This document shows, in pieces, positions 9,976 through 22,300 of a stretch of 64,000 nt of DNA. This DNA comes from Apoda limacodes. Its lineage: Eukaryota > Arthropoda > Insecta > Lepidoptera > Limacodidae. The position numbers and the translations under genes were made by a program. The first letter of the stretch is position 1. Each line of letters opens with the position of its first letter. The stretch is taken from assembly GCA_946406115.1 (NCBI GenBank), contig OX291550.1, positions 25,892,722 to 25,956,721 on the forward strand, read 5' to 3'. Under the pieces are notes generated by a model. That model saw nothing but the letters and a program-made list of their open reading frames with translations, had not been told where the DNA came from and did not search any database.

Positions 9976-12912
9976 ATGCTAGATATAAATAAATATTTGG
10001 AAACTCAGCTTGCTCTTGCCAAACAAAAATGTGCCGATATAAATAAGCGCCACTCTGTATCAATCAAAAGCACGGCTGCAGCAGAAATAATATCTAAAAA
10101 ACAATCCAGTAGCAAGGGCTCTGTCAACAAACAGATCGGTGTGAAAAAGAAAAATGTAAATGAATTAAACAAAAATTTTCCAAATGATCATGATACATCT
10201 GAGATAAACAATTGTGCAAGTAGAGATTCTGATAATGGTAGTGAATATTTACCTTCATGTGAAGATGAAGATGATGACATATTTCTCCCAGCTTCTTTTC
10301 GTGTGAAACTAAATATAAAGAAAATAATAGATGATGGTGACATCAACCACTACAAGGATAGAATCTCAAATTGGCGAAAAGACTTGGCAGCTGCACGGTC
10401 AGGGAATTATGATGGTAGCTCTTTAACTGCCGACATACAATATGTATTAGATAGTAATGGTGATCCAGAAGAAACTCATGAACTACAAAATGGTTTATGT
10501 GTTCCAATTCACATTTGGAAGCAACTGTATAAATATCAGAGAACTGGAGTAAAATGGCTTTGGGAACTACATCAAGTGCAGTCTGGTGGACTGCTTGGAG
10601 ATGAAATGGGTTTAGGCAAAACTGTTCAAATCATTGCCTTCATAGCAGGGCTGTCTAAGACTGACCATGGAGCATGGGGTGGCCTTGGCCCATCTATTAT
10701 TGTAGCTCCAGCGACAGTGATTTATCAATGGGTTTCACATTTCCACTATTGGTATCCTCATTTAAGAGTAGCTGTCCTTCATCATTCAGGTTCGCATGTT
10801 GGAAATCACAATAAACTCATAAGAGAACTACATCAATCTCATGGCATATTACTTGTTACATATGCTGGTATTGTCAAGTACAACAAAGATTTGACAGCTA
10901 GAAAATGGCACTACATAATTTTAGATGAAGGGCATAAGATTAGGAATCCGGACACGCAAGTCAGTAAATTTGTTAAAAAGTTTCAAACCCCACATAAGAT
11001 TTTAATCACAGGGTCCCCAATGCAAAACAATCTGCAAGAACTTTGGTCACTATTTGATTACATGAGACCTGGGCTCTTAGGTACTTATGTAGTCTTTATG
11101 GAGCATTTTGCTGTCCCTATAACACAAGGAGGGTATGCAAATGCTACACAACTACAGGAAGCCACAGCCCTAGAAATAGCAAAAGCTTTAAAAAACATAA
11201 TCACCCCCTATATGTTGAGACGAACGAAAGCAGAGGTTCAGGAACATATAAAACTTCCAGAAAAAAATGAACAAGTATTGTTCTGTGCTTTAACTCAGGA
11301 ACAAAAAGATCTTTACATGGGATACCTTATGAGTGCTACAGTTAGAAGTATCTTAGATAGAGATAGCAGATATGGGGATCCTCTACGAGCTAGAGTTTTA
11401 GTAGCTCTATCAACATTGAGGAAAATATGTAATCATCCAGATTTGTATTTATTTGAAGCACAAGAAGAGTCTGAAGATATTGATGTAAGATTTGGTTATT
11501 GGAAAAGATCTGGTAAAATGACTGTTGTACATTCCTTGTTAAAAATTTGGCAGAAACAGAGACATAGAGCTTTAATTTTTACTCAGTCTAGAGCAATGTT
11601 ATGTATTTTAGAACAGTTTTTACAAAGTCAGGAGTATAAATATTTAAAAATGGATGGTACTGTAAGTGTTGGTCAGAGACAAAACTTGATAAAAACTTTT
11701 AACAATGATTCAGAATACTTGGTATTCTTAGCTACAACAAGAGTTGGTGGCCTGGGAGTTAATTTGACTGGTGCAGACAGGGTGATTATTTATGACCCTG
11801 ACTGGAACCCAGCAACTGACAGTCAAGCTAAAGAAAGAGCTTGGAGAATAGGCCAAAAAAAGAATGTTACTGTGTACAGACTGCTCTCTGCTGGAACAAT
11901 AGAAGAAAAAATATATCAAAGACAAATTTTCAAACAATACTTAAGTAATAGAATACTGATTGATCCTCATCAAAAGAATGTGCTTACCACAAGCACCTTA
12001 CAGGGTCTTTTTACACTGGAAGAACTAAATTGTGATGGAGATACAGAAACAGCATCTCTTTTTAAACACACAAAAGTAAATTTCAATAATAAATCTGTGG
12101 AAAAAAGCAGAGGGAGTACAGTTAAGTCAAATTATGCCAAGAACAAATTAGAAGAAATGAGGCAAAAAGCAAAAGAAATAAGCAAAAGAATATCTCAGAA
12201 TGCTAAGAAACAATTAGAGCCAGCTGAAGATCCCAGAGAAAAGTATAAGAAAAAGAGAGAATTGTTGTTAAATCCACCCAAAAATGAAGAACCACAAATT
12301 AATGTAGTTGATGATAAAATAACAATTGTTCCTTTCGAAAATATTCTTTCTGAATTAGATATAGTGAACTTGCATTCAAAGAGAGATTACGAAGCAAACT
12401 TAATTAAAGATGCAATAAATAGTCAAAATAAAAAAATTGAGGAAGGAGAGATAACTGATGAAGAAGGTGCAGATAAAGATTTAGATGATCTCAAAACTGC
12501 AAATGTTATTTATGAAGAATCTTCACAATCGGCTTTAACTGCTGATTTACTTGTGAAAACTGCCAATGTAGAAGAAGATGCAACTAAGGAATCTACAGTA
12601 CAGAATTCAAATGTAGATAGACAGATAAAGAAGATTGGCAAAAGAAAACATAGCTCTCTGTCAAAAGATGCAATTGAAAATTTGGTCGCTATTAAAAAGG
12701 TAAAAAAGAAAAAACATAAGAAGACAAACAATGATCAACAAGATGATGATTATGTGTTAAATAAACTTTTTGCTAAGGCTGCAGTTAAAAATGCATTACA
12801 GCATGATGTTGTAGTGGGCTTAGCAGAAAAAGAAAAAATACATCAAATGAAAGAAGAAGCTACAAAGAAAGCCAGACGTGCCATTAGAGCTATAAGATTT
12901 TCATCCAAATGA
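9976..12912 (+). CDS. ERCC6: CSB/ERCC6/Rad26-like SNF2-family DNA-dependent ATPase
   Basis: This 978-residue nuclear SNF2 translocase matches Cockayne syndrome group B protein, which recognises stalled RNA polymerase II and starts transcription-coupled nucleotide excision repair. Helicase motif I is GDEMGLGKT (about 208-216), motif II is DEGH (about 317-320, a CSB-type variant), followed by ITGSPMQNNLQELWSLFDY. The C-terminal lobe has LATTRVGGLGVNLTGADRVI and ends at RAWRIGQ (about 621-627). The N-terminus has an acidic patch (CEDEDDD, about 95-101); the C-terminus is charged with basic clusters such as KKVKKKKHKK, probably nuclear localisation signals. An in-frame stop just upstream fixes the first Met. 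The protein is shorter than human CSB (about 1493 residues), mainly outside the motor. The whole gene is one exon, unlike vertebrate ERCC6, yet the frame is fully open, so it is unlikely to be a dead retrocopy. It converges on TMEM94. Confidence 0.95.
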   Translation: MLDINKYLETQLALAKQKCADINKRHSVSIKSTAAAEIISKKQSSSKGSVNKQIGVKKKNVNELNKNFPNDHDTSEINNCASRDSDNGSEYLPSCEDEDDDIFLPASFRVKLNIKKIIDDGDINHYKDRISNWRKDLAAARSGNYDGSSLTADIQYVLDSNGDPEETHELQNGLCVPIHIWKQLYKYQRTGVKWLWELHQVQSGGLLGDEMGLGKTVQIIAFIAGLSKTDHGAWGGLGPSIIVAPATVIYQWVSHFHYWYPHLRVAVLHHSGSHVGNHNKLIRELHQSHGILLVTYAGIVKYNKDLTARKWHYIILDEGHKIRNPDTQVSKFVKKFQTPHKILITGSPMQNNLQELWSLFDYMRPGLLGTYVVFMEHFAVPITQGGYANATQLQEATALEIAKALKNIITPYMLRRTKAEVQEHIKLPEKNEQVLFCALTQEQKDLYMGYLMSATVRSILDRDSRYGDPLRARVLVALSTLRKICNHPDLYLFEAQEESEDIDVRFGYWKRSGKMTVVHSLLKIWQKQRHRALIFTQSRAMLCILEQFLQSQEYKYLKMDGTVSVGQRQNLIKTFNNDSEYLVFLATTRVGGLGVNLTGADRVIIYDPDWNPATDSQAKERAWRIGQKKNVTVYRLLSAGTIEEKIYQRQIFKQYLSNRILIDPHQKNVLTTSTLQGLFTLEELNCDGDTETASLFKHTKVNFNNKSVEKSRGSTVKSNYAKNKLEEMRQKAKEISKRISQNAKKQLEPAEDPREKYKKKRELLLNPPKNEEPQINVVDDKITIVPFENILSELDIVNLHSKRDYEANLIKDAINSQNKKIEEGEITDEEGADKDLDDLKTANVIYEESSQSALTADLLVKTANVEEDATKESTVQNSNVDRQIKKIGKRKHSSLSKDAIENLVAIKKVKKKKHKKTNNDQQDDDYVLNKLFAKAAVKNALQHDVVVGLAEKEKIHQMKEEATKKARRAIRAIRFSSK

Positions 12913-13300
12913 TGTTATAATTTCATATAAGATTAATTGTTATTATTATATTAAAAGACATTTTCTATGTTTGCTACATATCATTAAGTACATTTATTTT
13001 AAAATCCAAGAACAAGAAACTTTTTTCAATTAAGGCTTAGGAACTTTTTATAAATGTGTTATAAAAATATCATCATTTATAACACATTCATTTTGTGTAT
13101 GACAAAAACAAAATTTAATTCAAAATATTTATTCTTAAATGTCAATAAAACAGTGTAATTTAGTACAATAAGTATAAAATAGTATAAGTACAGTCACACT
13201 TTACCTTACAGCTATATTAATACATCTTCGTTGTGGCAGTTTGTCTGTACAGCAAATAAATAATTAACTACATGATAATTGACTAGAAACAAAGCAACAC
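12913..13300. terminator. Shared 3' region of two convergent genes
   Basis: This 388-base spacer separates the stop of the ERCC6-like gene (plus) from the stop of TMEM94 (minus). AATAAA signals are present on the plus strand at 13144-13149 and on the minus strand at 13133-13128, so the two 3' UTRs probably overlap by some tens of bases. Other candidate signals exist on both strands; which are used cannot be told from sequence. Confidence 0.55.
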
Positions 13301-13373
13301 TTAAAAGGGTGAATTCATTCCTAATTTTGTACCAAAATCCAGTCTAGCCCGCCTTTGATTTCTTATATCGGCT
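13301..13373 (-). CDS. TMEM94: TMEM94 coding exon 27 (C-terminus)
   Basis: Acceptor TTTCAG, 73 bases with stop TAA. Encodes ADIRNQRRARLDFGTKLGMN then SPF; the end TKLGMNSPF is the family's diagnostic C-terminus. A GT microsatellite (13699-13718) lies in the intron before it. Confidence 0.95.
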
Positions 13374-16300
13374 CTGAAACAAAATAAATATTTTTTGATA
13401 AAATGTTGTTGCCTTAGCCATTATACACCTCACTGCAGGGGCATGTCTCCTTGGAGAAGGGGGCTTAGGCCATAGTCCACAGCACTGGCTCACATAGTTT
13501 TATTATTTAGAAATTCTCATTCAATGTTACTAATGAGACTTTTTTTTGTTTAATTAGTTACATTGTATAAGTATATCCACATAGTATCCGCTCAACTAAC
13601 ACAACTTAAATTACGATAATTGTCTGAATTTAATTGCCATAGTTTCTAATTTCTTCTAATGGTTCTTGGCTTAAGCGGTTATACAAAAAAAATTATAGGT
13701 GTGTGTGTGTGTGTGTGTTTTGATCATAGCCTTGTTGATTCTTTACAAAAGGTCTTTATTTTGGATGACAGGTTGACAGGGGATGTTAGGTTTTTTTGCG
13801 GGATATCACCCATAATTTATTACCGTCCAATTTTCCGTCAAATTATAATATTTTGTCCCTATAAAGATTAATAACTTTATGTTTTAAAATTTTAATCAGT
13901 GTCCTAATAAATCATTAGGTTTACAAAATATGGACTAACTTTATTTCCTGCCACTTGATGAACTCATTGAGACAGAATATGACAAGCGGTGAGCTGAAGT
14001 ATCCCACTAGTAGTGGCCAGGGTACTGTGTAACGGAATGAACACAGGTCCCATTTCTCACAGTACCCGTACTGCTTGCTGAGCATACCCACGCTAAAAAG
14101 ACTTTGGAGTATTATTCTGAAATTTAAACACAGTTTCTGTTAAATAGAAATATTGTATATAAATATATAAAGGTTGGGCTGAAAACAACTGACTCTTGTA
14201 AGGAGATCGCATCAAATCCTTAAAAATCATGACATTACCCTCATTTTACATTTACAAAATTGCATTTGTAAGACAAAATGAAGACATGTTTACAAGTGCC
14301 TCACAGTAACACAAAAGACCCTTGCGGAATAGAAATACGTACACCTGGCGCCAAGACTTCTCTAATGCTGAATTTTACGTTTGAAGAAAACTTACACAAA
14401 ATATTGATATAAAATCATTCATGGTTTGATTGTTAACGTAGCATCCACCGCCAAATAATAAGTTTCAACTAAGCGTTTGTCATGTTGGGTCTAAATGATT
14501 CAAAATAATAATGGATAGCGGAAAAATCATTTTAGGTAAAAACTAAAAAATAGGGAGTTTTTGAGGTAAAATTACTCTACCAAAATTGTAAATCAATTAT
14601 AATATCGCATCAAACGTATCTTTAAGTTATTCTATAAAAAAATAGTTTTGAATTTAACATAGAGCTATTCCTTTTCGATATGTGTACTTACATAATTAAC
14701 ACGGTCACAGACCAAACTTTATTTGACCAAAAACTTTTCTGCCAAATGGAAGACTGTCTATGAACGAACGATAGAGATATCACAACTGAAACAATAAAAA
14801 AAACTAGTCAAGAGCCTGCCACATTGGATTTAGAATGACGCCACGTAAATTATCGTTTGCTAGCCATCGATCGAACCCTATCGTTCGATACCCATTTCTA
14901 GTGTTGTGAAAAAAAAATTGAATTTAGTGCTGCCTTGAGTTTACCAGAGCTAAATTTCAATTTATCGGCAGAGTAAGTGGGGGGACTTGCGAGCTATCCC
15001 TCTAGGAGTCATGCTTTCTGATCGCTTACTAAATCTGCCAAGGTAAACTTTTGGTAGTCGTCTTTACCACCACTGTGAACAGCCCCTCTGCTAAAAGCGG
15101 GCAATCTACAACTCACAGATATATTCTTGAAACAATAATAAACTTTGTAAAAATAGCTTATTATTTCTCTGTAGAACAACATAATATATTTAGAATACGC
15201 TTTGTACAAAGAGAAAATTAAAAATATCCATTGGCGCTGCTAGAAGACGTCAGTAATACTTTTAAACAAAATAAAGTAACAAAAGTGCACTAACTCAAAT
15301 GCACAGTAACAAGAGCAAGTGTTATATGCTGCGCTAGGTAATATCCGTCGTAGAAGTCGTCGCCCCACCCGTGCCAGCTCTTAAGCGACAAGTCGTGAGC
15401 GGACGAGTAGCTACCCACGTTGGTAGGGTACACCATCCAACACGCCGTCGCGTTCGTCGCTTGTGATAGTTGCTCGCAGAAACTGCGCAATGTGAAAGCG
15501 TACAGCAGAAGTATCGATATGATGGAAGGCAGAAATTTGCACGCGTAGCACCAGAACACGAATAGGGCCATCTGTGAACAAGAAAATCCAACTATATATA
15601 ACATGAAAGAAGTATAAGTGTGGATATACTAGCCGACCTGGCAAAGGTTGTCTTGCCCTTTCCGTTGCTGACACCGTCGTCGATCGCTCGCTCGCGCAAT
15701 TACTTCGTTTTCGGTTAGGAGACTTTTTTATTTTTGCTAGGCTCTTAAGGGTCGTAGCGTGATGCTGAATGACCAATTCCTCGAGATTTGAGTTATCACA
15801 TGCAAATTAGTTATGTATTAAGGACAGTAAGGAGAAAATTACTAACGAAATCAAGAAGCCGAATGAGCTCTAATGACTCGAGTTTGTAATTTCCATACCG
15901 TCCGTGTTACACACAATGTTTTTCGTTACATTTGCAAGTAAATTAATTAACATATAAAGTAAATAAATAAAAAATTGGATCAACTCGCATCTATGTGATT
16001 AGTTCACACCTCGCCTCAGGAGAATGGCTTTTTACACGCCTGTTCTTCAAAGTAGTCATACCTTGTAATGCATGTTGAGGTGTGGTCTTGTAGCGGCACG
16101 CTGCATGATGGCGGCGTCGAGCGGCGCGAAGGGCAGCGCGGCGGCGAGACCAGCCGCAGCGCCCGCAGACCATAAAGCGCCGCCCAGACACAGCGCGAGA
16201 GGGGTCACGCACCACAGCGAACCCGCCTGTATTCATATTATATATAAAGCAGCTTGGCTTCGACAAGTAAAACATTATGTAATACATTATATATTACAAA

Positions 16301-19300
16301 TATATTCGTTTTAATTTTATTATATATATGTTAACATAATATTATTAAATATTTCATTCGAATCATTAAAAAATTTTTTAAATAAAATAAATCTGATTTC
16401 ATTGCAATATTTTCTTCTGTAGGATTTTCTTTTTTGCCCAATTGGTGTAGAACCCTCAAAAACGCTTCAAATTCCACTTTGTTAATACTGTTATAGTATA
16501 GCCTGACCTGACATGCGTGGGAGTATGCGTACATTGTAATACAACAAAATTATTAACTTAGTTATACACTCATATTATATGAGCCAAATATAAGCCAATA
16601 CTCAAAACTGTTATGCGGTTTAACAAAATATTTTGTAAAAAATATACATATTGTACTTGTCAGTCAATATGAAAAGTTAAATAATAAAAAATATATTTTC
16701 ACGCATGTAAAAGGGGCCTCGAGGAATATGCAACGTTATTCACATACTCATTTTCAAACCTTAGTCACTTAAAATAACACAAAATCAAAGAAGGAGAGAA
16801 AGAAAGGGGAAGTCTAAAACTTCGTTATGTATAGATGGCCCCTTACTGACCTGCAATAGCGCGATAAAGCACGCGCTGCACATCCAGAACTGCGTGGTGT
16901 TCCACAAACACAGCATAAAGTGCCGAGACATGGTCATCAGAGCGAACAGAGATACGTCCGCATCGCGTTGCATCTGATTTATACAAATAATTTTTTGTCA
17001 AAGCATTCAATAATTTACAAATAAATGTAAATACATGTACATATTATCCATCAATAAATAGACAGCTTAGCATCATAACAGGATTGGAATCATGTAAATT
17101 CGATGTGCTATGAACTATTGCTTTATTGCTGTGCCGCGCCCTAGGTATAGCCGTGAACAAAAATCTTTATTTGAAACGCATAGTATTTAAAGTTCAAACC
17201 ACGGATCTTGGGATTTCAAGGTCATCTACGGAGATCGCAGTCTGGTTTTCATATAAACTGGACAGCGCATTTCCTAGACGCTGTATAGTAAAAACGGTCG
17301 CAAAAGTATGAAAGATGCGGAGCTAATCTGCGGCGAGATGTTTCTTTCTAACGTTTTGTTTTTATTTTACAGAAAAGAGATAGGTAGTTGCAGCACATAA
17401 GCTTTGTCTCTCTCTCTAAAGAGTGGTCATTTTTGCGGGGCTATTGTACAGTCCATACAGAACTCGAAGTCTACGGGGTGTCACCTATTGCAACCTAATC
17501 GCGCCTTGCGTCTGCTCGCGTTCGCAGATTGGTTTTAATTTTAACAGGTAATAGCTGATTGGCGAATTTTAAAAAGTTTAAAAATTATGTAAAAGGGGAA
17601 CTTTAAGATTAGATAGATTGGTTAAGATTACCCTAGTTTAATAACATTTATTGTATCTATCTCATGTGGATTCGTTCCTCGTCTTCCCTAACGTGTGTTA
17701 CATCCACGGTATAGCACTCGCTTTCGCCGATGCTATTTTGTCCCAAAAACGTACAAATAACCGGGCACAATTGAGACTCGAGTCAAGTTAACAATTTACA
17801 AATTGTAACAATATTGGTAGCCTCTACTGAGAATCGAACCCGGAACCTTTGACACGTGCGTCTAAAATGCACTTATTCTTTCACCACATGACCTATACTA
17901 ACAAATTATAAAAAAAAATTACCTACGTACCTTATTCCAGCAGTAGTTGTTAGGTTGATTTAGCCATTTATTTTGTAGCTTCAATTAGCAGCGTGAAAAA
18001 TAGAATAACGAATACTTTTCAACCCTTTTACTGTTTAAATAGGTACACTCTATAATGAAAAACCTTTTCACATTTTACAGACTGTTAATAATATATAAAA
18101 GTAAGCCACACTTCATTATTCCCAAAAACCAAATTTCATCTAAATTGTGACATCCGTTTTCGTGGACGAACATTTCTCGTTTGATAGTAAAGAAAAGTTT
18201 TAAGAGCATTATGTAACAATATTGGCAATTGCTATTGATATCGCTTGGCTAATAATTTGACACACATTGCGCTTAAAAATGACTTATATCCTTATTAATC
18301 ACTTAATACAACGAAATGTTAATTAAAACAACAGATTACAGAACCTAGGAGTCGCATAGATATGTATTGCTTAGCGACTTACCGACAGAGAGCAAGGCAC
18401 GGAGTTAAGTGCCCTCGCTAAATCAATGGGGCCAATCCCTGTTTCTGGTAACTGGTATGGAGGCATTTTCTGGCACAAGACAGGATATAGTGGCTCTACT
18501 GCTATGCTGAAATAATTGAAAAATCCCTTTTTAAAAAACAAAATAAATTCAATACCTCTTTTGGCTGAACGATGACATGGGTTGTATGTTTTTAACTAAT
18601 GAGTTATACTGATTTAATTGATAAATCTACTTTAACTTTATTGTAGAAAAGGTATGCCTTCTTACCTTGCGTCAGCTTGCATGAATATTTCCATATTGAG
18701 ACAATTTGCTGCGGAACCCATGACGCAAACAACTTCACCGTAGTCCTAGGAAAAGAGAAAATTTTAGAACTACTACCTGTTCTATCCTAACAACGGGAAT
18801 ATGCACAAGCTAACTCTGACTCTGGTGCATACATTCATAACATCACGCCTGTTTCCCAAAGGGGTAGGCAGAGACTAAACACTTCCACTTGCTACGATCT
18901 TAGCAAACTTCCTTTGCTTCACTCGCACTCATCAATGCTTTCATTCACGTTCGACGGTTTAAACTACTCTTGCTTGACCTTACTTTTTTAAAAACGAATT
19001 CATTTGATCGAGATGTGTTTGCCGAGGTCTGTCTCTCTCTACCGACCCTACCAATTACTTTCGCCTCATAAGTTTGTGCATACTCTTTAGTAAAAAAAAC
19101 ATTGTATATATAAATGTTTTTTTGTTTAATTAAACCGATAACGATAAAACTTTAGTGAAATGTAATGCACCAGGCCAATGAGATATCTAAATTAGTGCAA
19201 CTATTTTAAATCAAGTAACGCGCGATTCATTTCTGCAAATGTATGAACGAAGTTAACTGCAGTTCGTGTTTTCGGTGTGAATTGAGATGATAAAGGAAGT

Positions 19301-22300
19301 CCCCTACTTTAAGGGTTTAACGGTCAGCCATAATAAAAGATAAGTAAACAACACGTTTTGCATAAAAATCTGTGAATACACTAACTCGATCGGCAACAAA
19401 AAAATGAAATAGTGTTTGTTGGTGTAATCTACACTAATATAATAAATGTAGAGCTTGTTTGTTTGAACACGCTAATCTCTGGAAATAGCAGTCGGATTTG
19501 AAAAAATCTTTTTGCATTTGATAGCTTAATTCTTGAGGAAGGTTAATAAGCTATTTAGCATCACGCCGGTCCTTAAGAGCCCAGCAAAAAGGAAGATAGC
19601 GCGGATGAGCAATGCCTTTGCACTACAGCGCAAAAGTAACTAAAAAGGGCAGAACAACGTCTTCCAGGTCAGCTAGTTGCTTTTAGGGTTAATTTAGTAT
19701 TTATTGTGTGTGTAAGTAACCTGCTTTTTATTCTATGTTATTCACGGAATAAAATTGAAGCTAAGCGGCACGGGGATAATTTGTACATGTGTATAACATA
19801 CCTGCATGATTTCTACCATAAGTTGCACGGAGCGCGCGGTACAATCCGTGAACAGTGACACGAGCAACGGTACGTTGTCCACTTGCTCAATGTGCGGACG
19901 GATGTTTTCTATGCCGCGTGGTAGTTTCGCCTGCAAAACCCACACTCCTTTTTATTCATGATAAAAAAATAGTGAAGAAAAACACCGTTTTAGAATGCCG
20001 GAAAAATAGAGATAATTTTAACCATAGACTTCTAGATGTGATACAGTCATCTTCGGTACATCTGCAATGACAGATATGTTGAAAGTTGAATTTTGGAAGC
20101 ATTTTTGTTTTAATTTTCATTAAGTTCGACTTAGCTAACTGAAATTTGTCATAATGAAAAGGCGATGAGCACAAGTTTGATTAGGTGCATTCTGTCTACT
20201 GCTTTAATACGTTTAATGTCATAATCCAGCCAAGTTAAAAGGTTATAAATTCTGTATGACATACTGTACAAGTCTTAGCTCATTCTCTTTGGTTGGATTA
20301 CTGACATTTAGCGTATAATGAACATTAATAATGCGCATAATACAAAAGCAATGACCGACCACGCCAACCATTTTACGTTGTACATCCACTCGACTGTCCG
20401 TTTGTGACCGCCCTTAAGACCTTTAGAGTTCCGCATTTAATTGTAGAATTAAGAGAATTCATTCAGCTAGCTTATTTTTGATTGATTTTCAAATAAATTT
20501 CTATAAAAAATAAGTAAATTCTCACCCGGTTGCTCATGTCAAAGTTGAGAGGCGCGGTGTGGTCCGTGGAGTCAGTGAGACAGGAGAGCGAGCGACACGC
20601 GTCTGCCGGGGAGTCCCCATCCTCGTCGCCGAGTAGCGAGTCGGTGGACGGGTGCGTTGTCGCTATGCTGCTGCGTTGCAACTGCACCCACATACACACA
20701 TCACATCAATCTTACATACTATTACACTGATTACCAAAGGCACTAAATAATGAGTACAGAAGGTCCACTCACGACGTATTTGATTTTAAGTACGTATCGC
20801 TGCGTGTCATTGGTAGTCGTGCGTGACTGACTTCCTCATTGTAATAATTTCTTTATTTTTTATAATATAGTACTATGGGTACAACTGAAACAAATACTTA
20901 TAAACCGCACTACAAATAATATATAGAAAACACCTAGACTTAAGACAAACAAATGTTCACGACAAAAATGGATGTCCTGTGTGGGGATTGAACCCGCGTC
21001 ACTCATTTCAGTAGGCATTCATTACTACCAACTGAGGTACTAAGCACTCTTGAGCACGTACGCGTGACAGTGTAGGGTTTAGTACGCTTAGAATGTAGCG
21101 GTCCTTCTGTACCTATTTATTTTGTACCAGCGGTTGGCAATAGGACGTTAAGTACATTGAACCAATCATAGATTGACATGTTTAACAGCTGTCGTAAATA
21201 CCGGCATGTGATGTAATTTTTATTTACCTGTCTCAGTGCGGTTTTGACCGTAGAGTTTGTAAGACAGGACCCCAGGAGAAAGTGAATGTGGAGTCAGTGA
21301 GACAGAGAAGATTAGGACACATATATACTATTCACTCTATACAGAAATTTTCTAGCAAGTAAAATGCTTTTAGATTATATCTAAAACCATTGCAAGGTGC
21401 CCATTGCAACGCTCGTCGTACATTGCATGAACTTTGTTATCCGACCAAATAAACCGAATATCCGACCGAACTATTAGATTAAAGGTAACTTGGGTTGTAA
21501 ATAGTAAAACTAGACTAACACTGTGTAACGAAATAGGGACACTAAGTCAGCATCACAATATGAACTTGACTGTTAACTTAACACCGCACGCCAAATCGGC
21601 AAAATGCATCTCTTGATGCAAGTACATAAACTAGTTTATTTTTATTGACTCGTCTACACCTACACACCTACTCGTCTACATGATTTGTCGTTACGAGGTA
21701 GGGCAATCGTGTAGGTATAAGTTAGATGTCGAGTCGCTCTGAACGATAGGTATTGTAGTTAAGGCGCAAAACGGTGGTTTAAGTTTTGACTTAACACGCT
21801 AATATCTTACTAACTCCAATACCTAGAGCAACGAGACTGTGTCATAAGATAGGCCTCGCAGGTAATTAAGGTTTCGTAGGAATAACATGAAACCCTGAAC
21901 TACGGGAGCGTAGGAAAGAAACTGAAACTTCGCGCTCCGTTTTGAGTATGACCGGACAAACCCACAGACACGAAAAGTACCGTAGAACGTGGAGATATTA
22001 TAGGAGTACACAATAGAACTTAGTACAATATCTACGGCTCTCCTATTTATGAAGAAAACTGTAAACTGTACGTAAGTAAACTGTTAGCTTAACCGCGGAT
22101 ATTCGCGTATACCACTACACACCATAAGAAGTGTCTTTGAAAGCTCTATCTTGGCACATATTAATCGTCGCTGTAATTCGTAACGTGCTAAAAAACGAAA
22201 GAACGTAAAAAGGTGTAATTTTATAGCCAAGCCGCGAATGGTGCGAGTGTGATAGCAATACCTGATAGAGACCTAGAGTGTAAGCAGCTGTTTACAGCTA

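Noticed and set aside
10000..12900. Antisense open frames within the ERCC6-like gene
   Set aside because: Short frames opposite a strongly supported SNF2 coding sequence, with no domains of their own.
13699..13718. GT microsatellite
   Set aside because: A short simple repeat in a TMEM94 intron; ordinary, noted only for completeness.
15334..15776. Other minus-strand open frames around TMEM94 exon 24
   Set aside because: Shadow frames of the GC-rich exon; only the frame giving LRSFCEQLSQATNAT matches TMEM94 and joins in phase.
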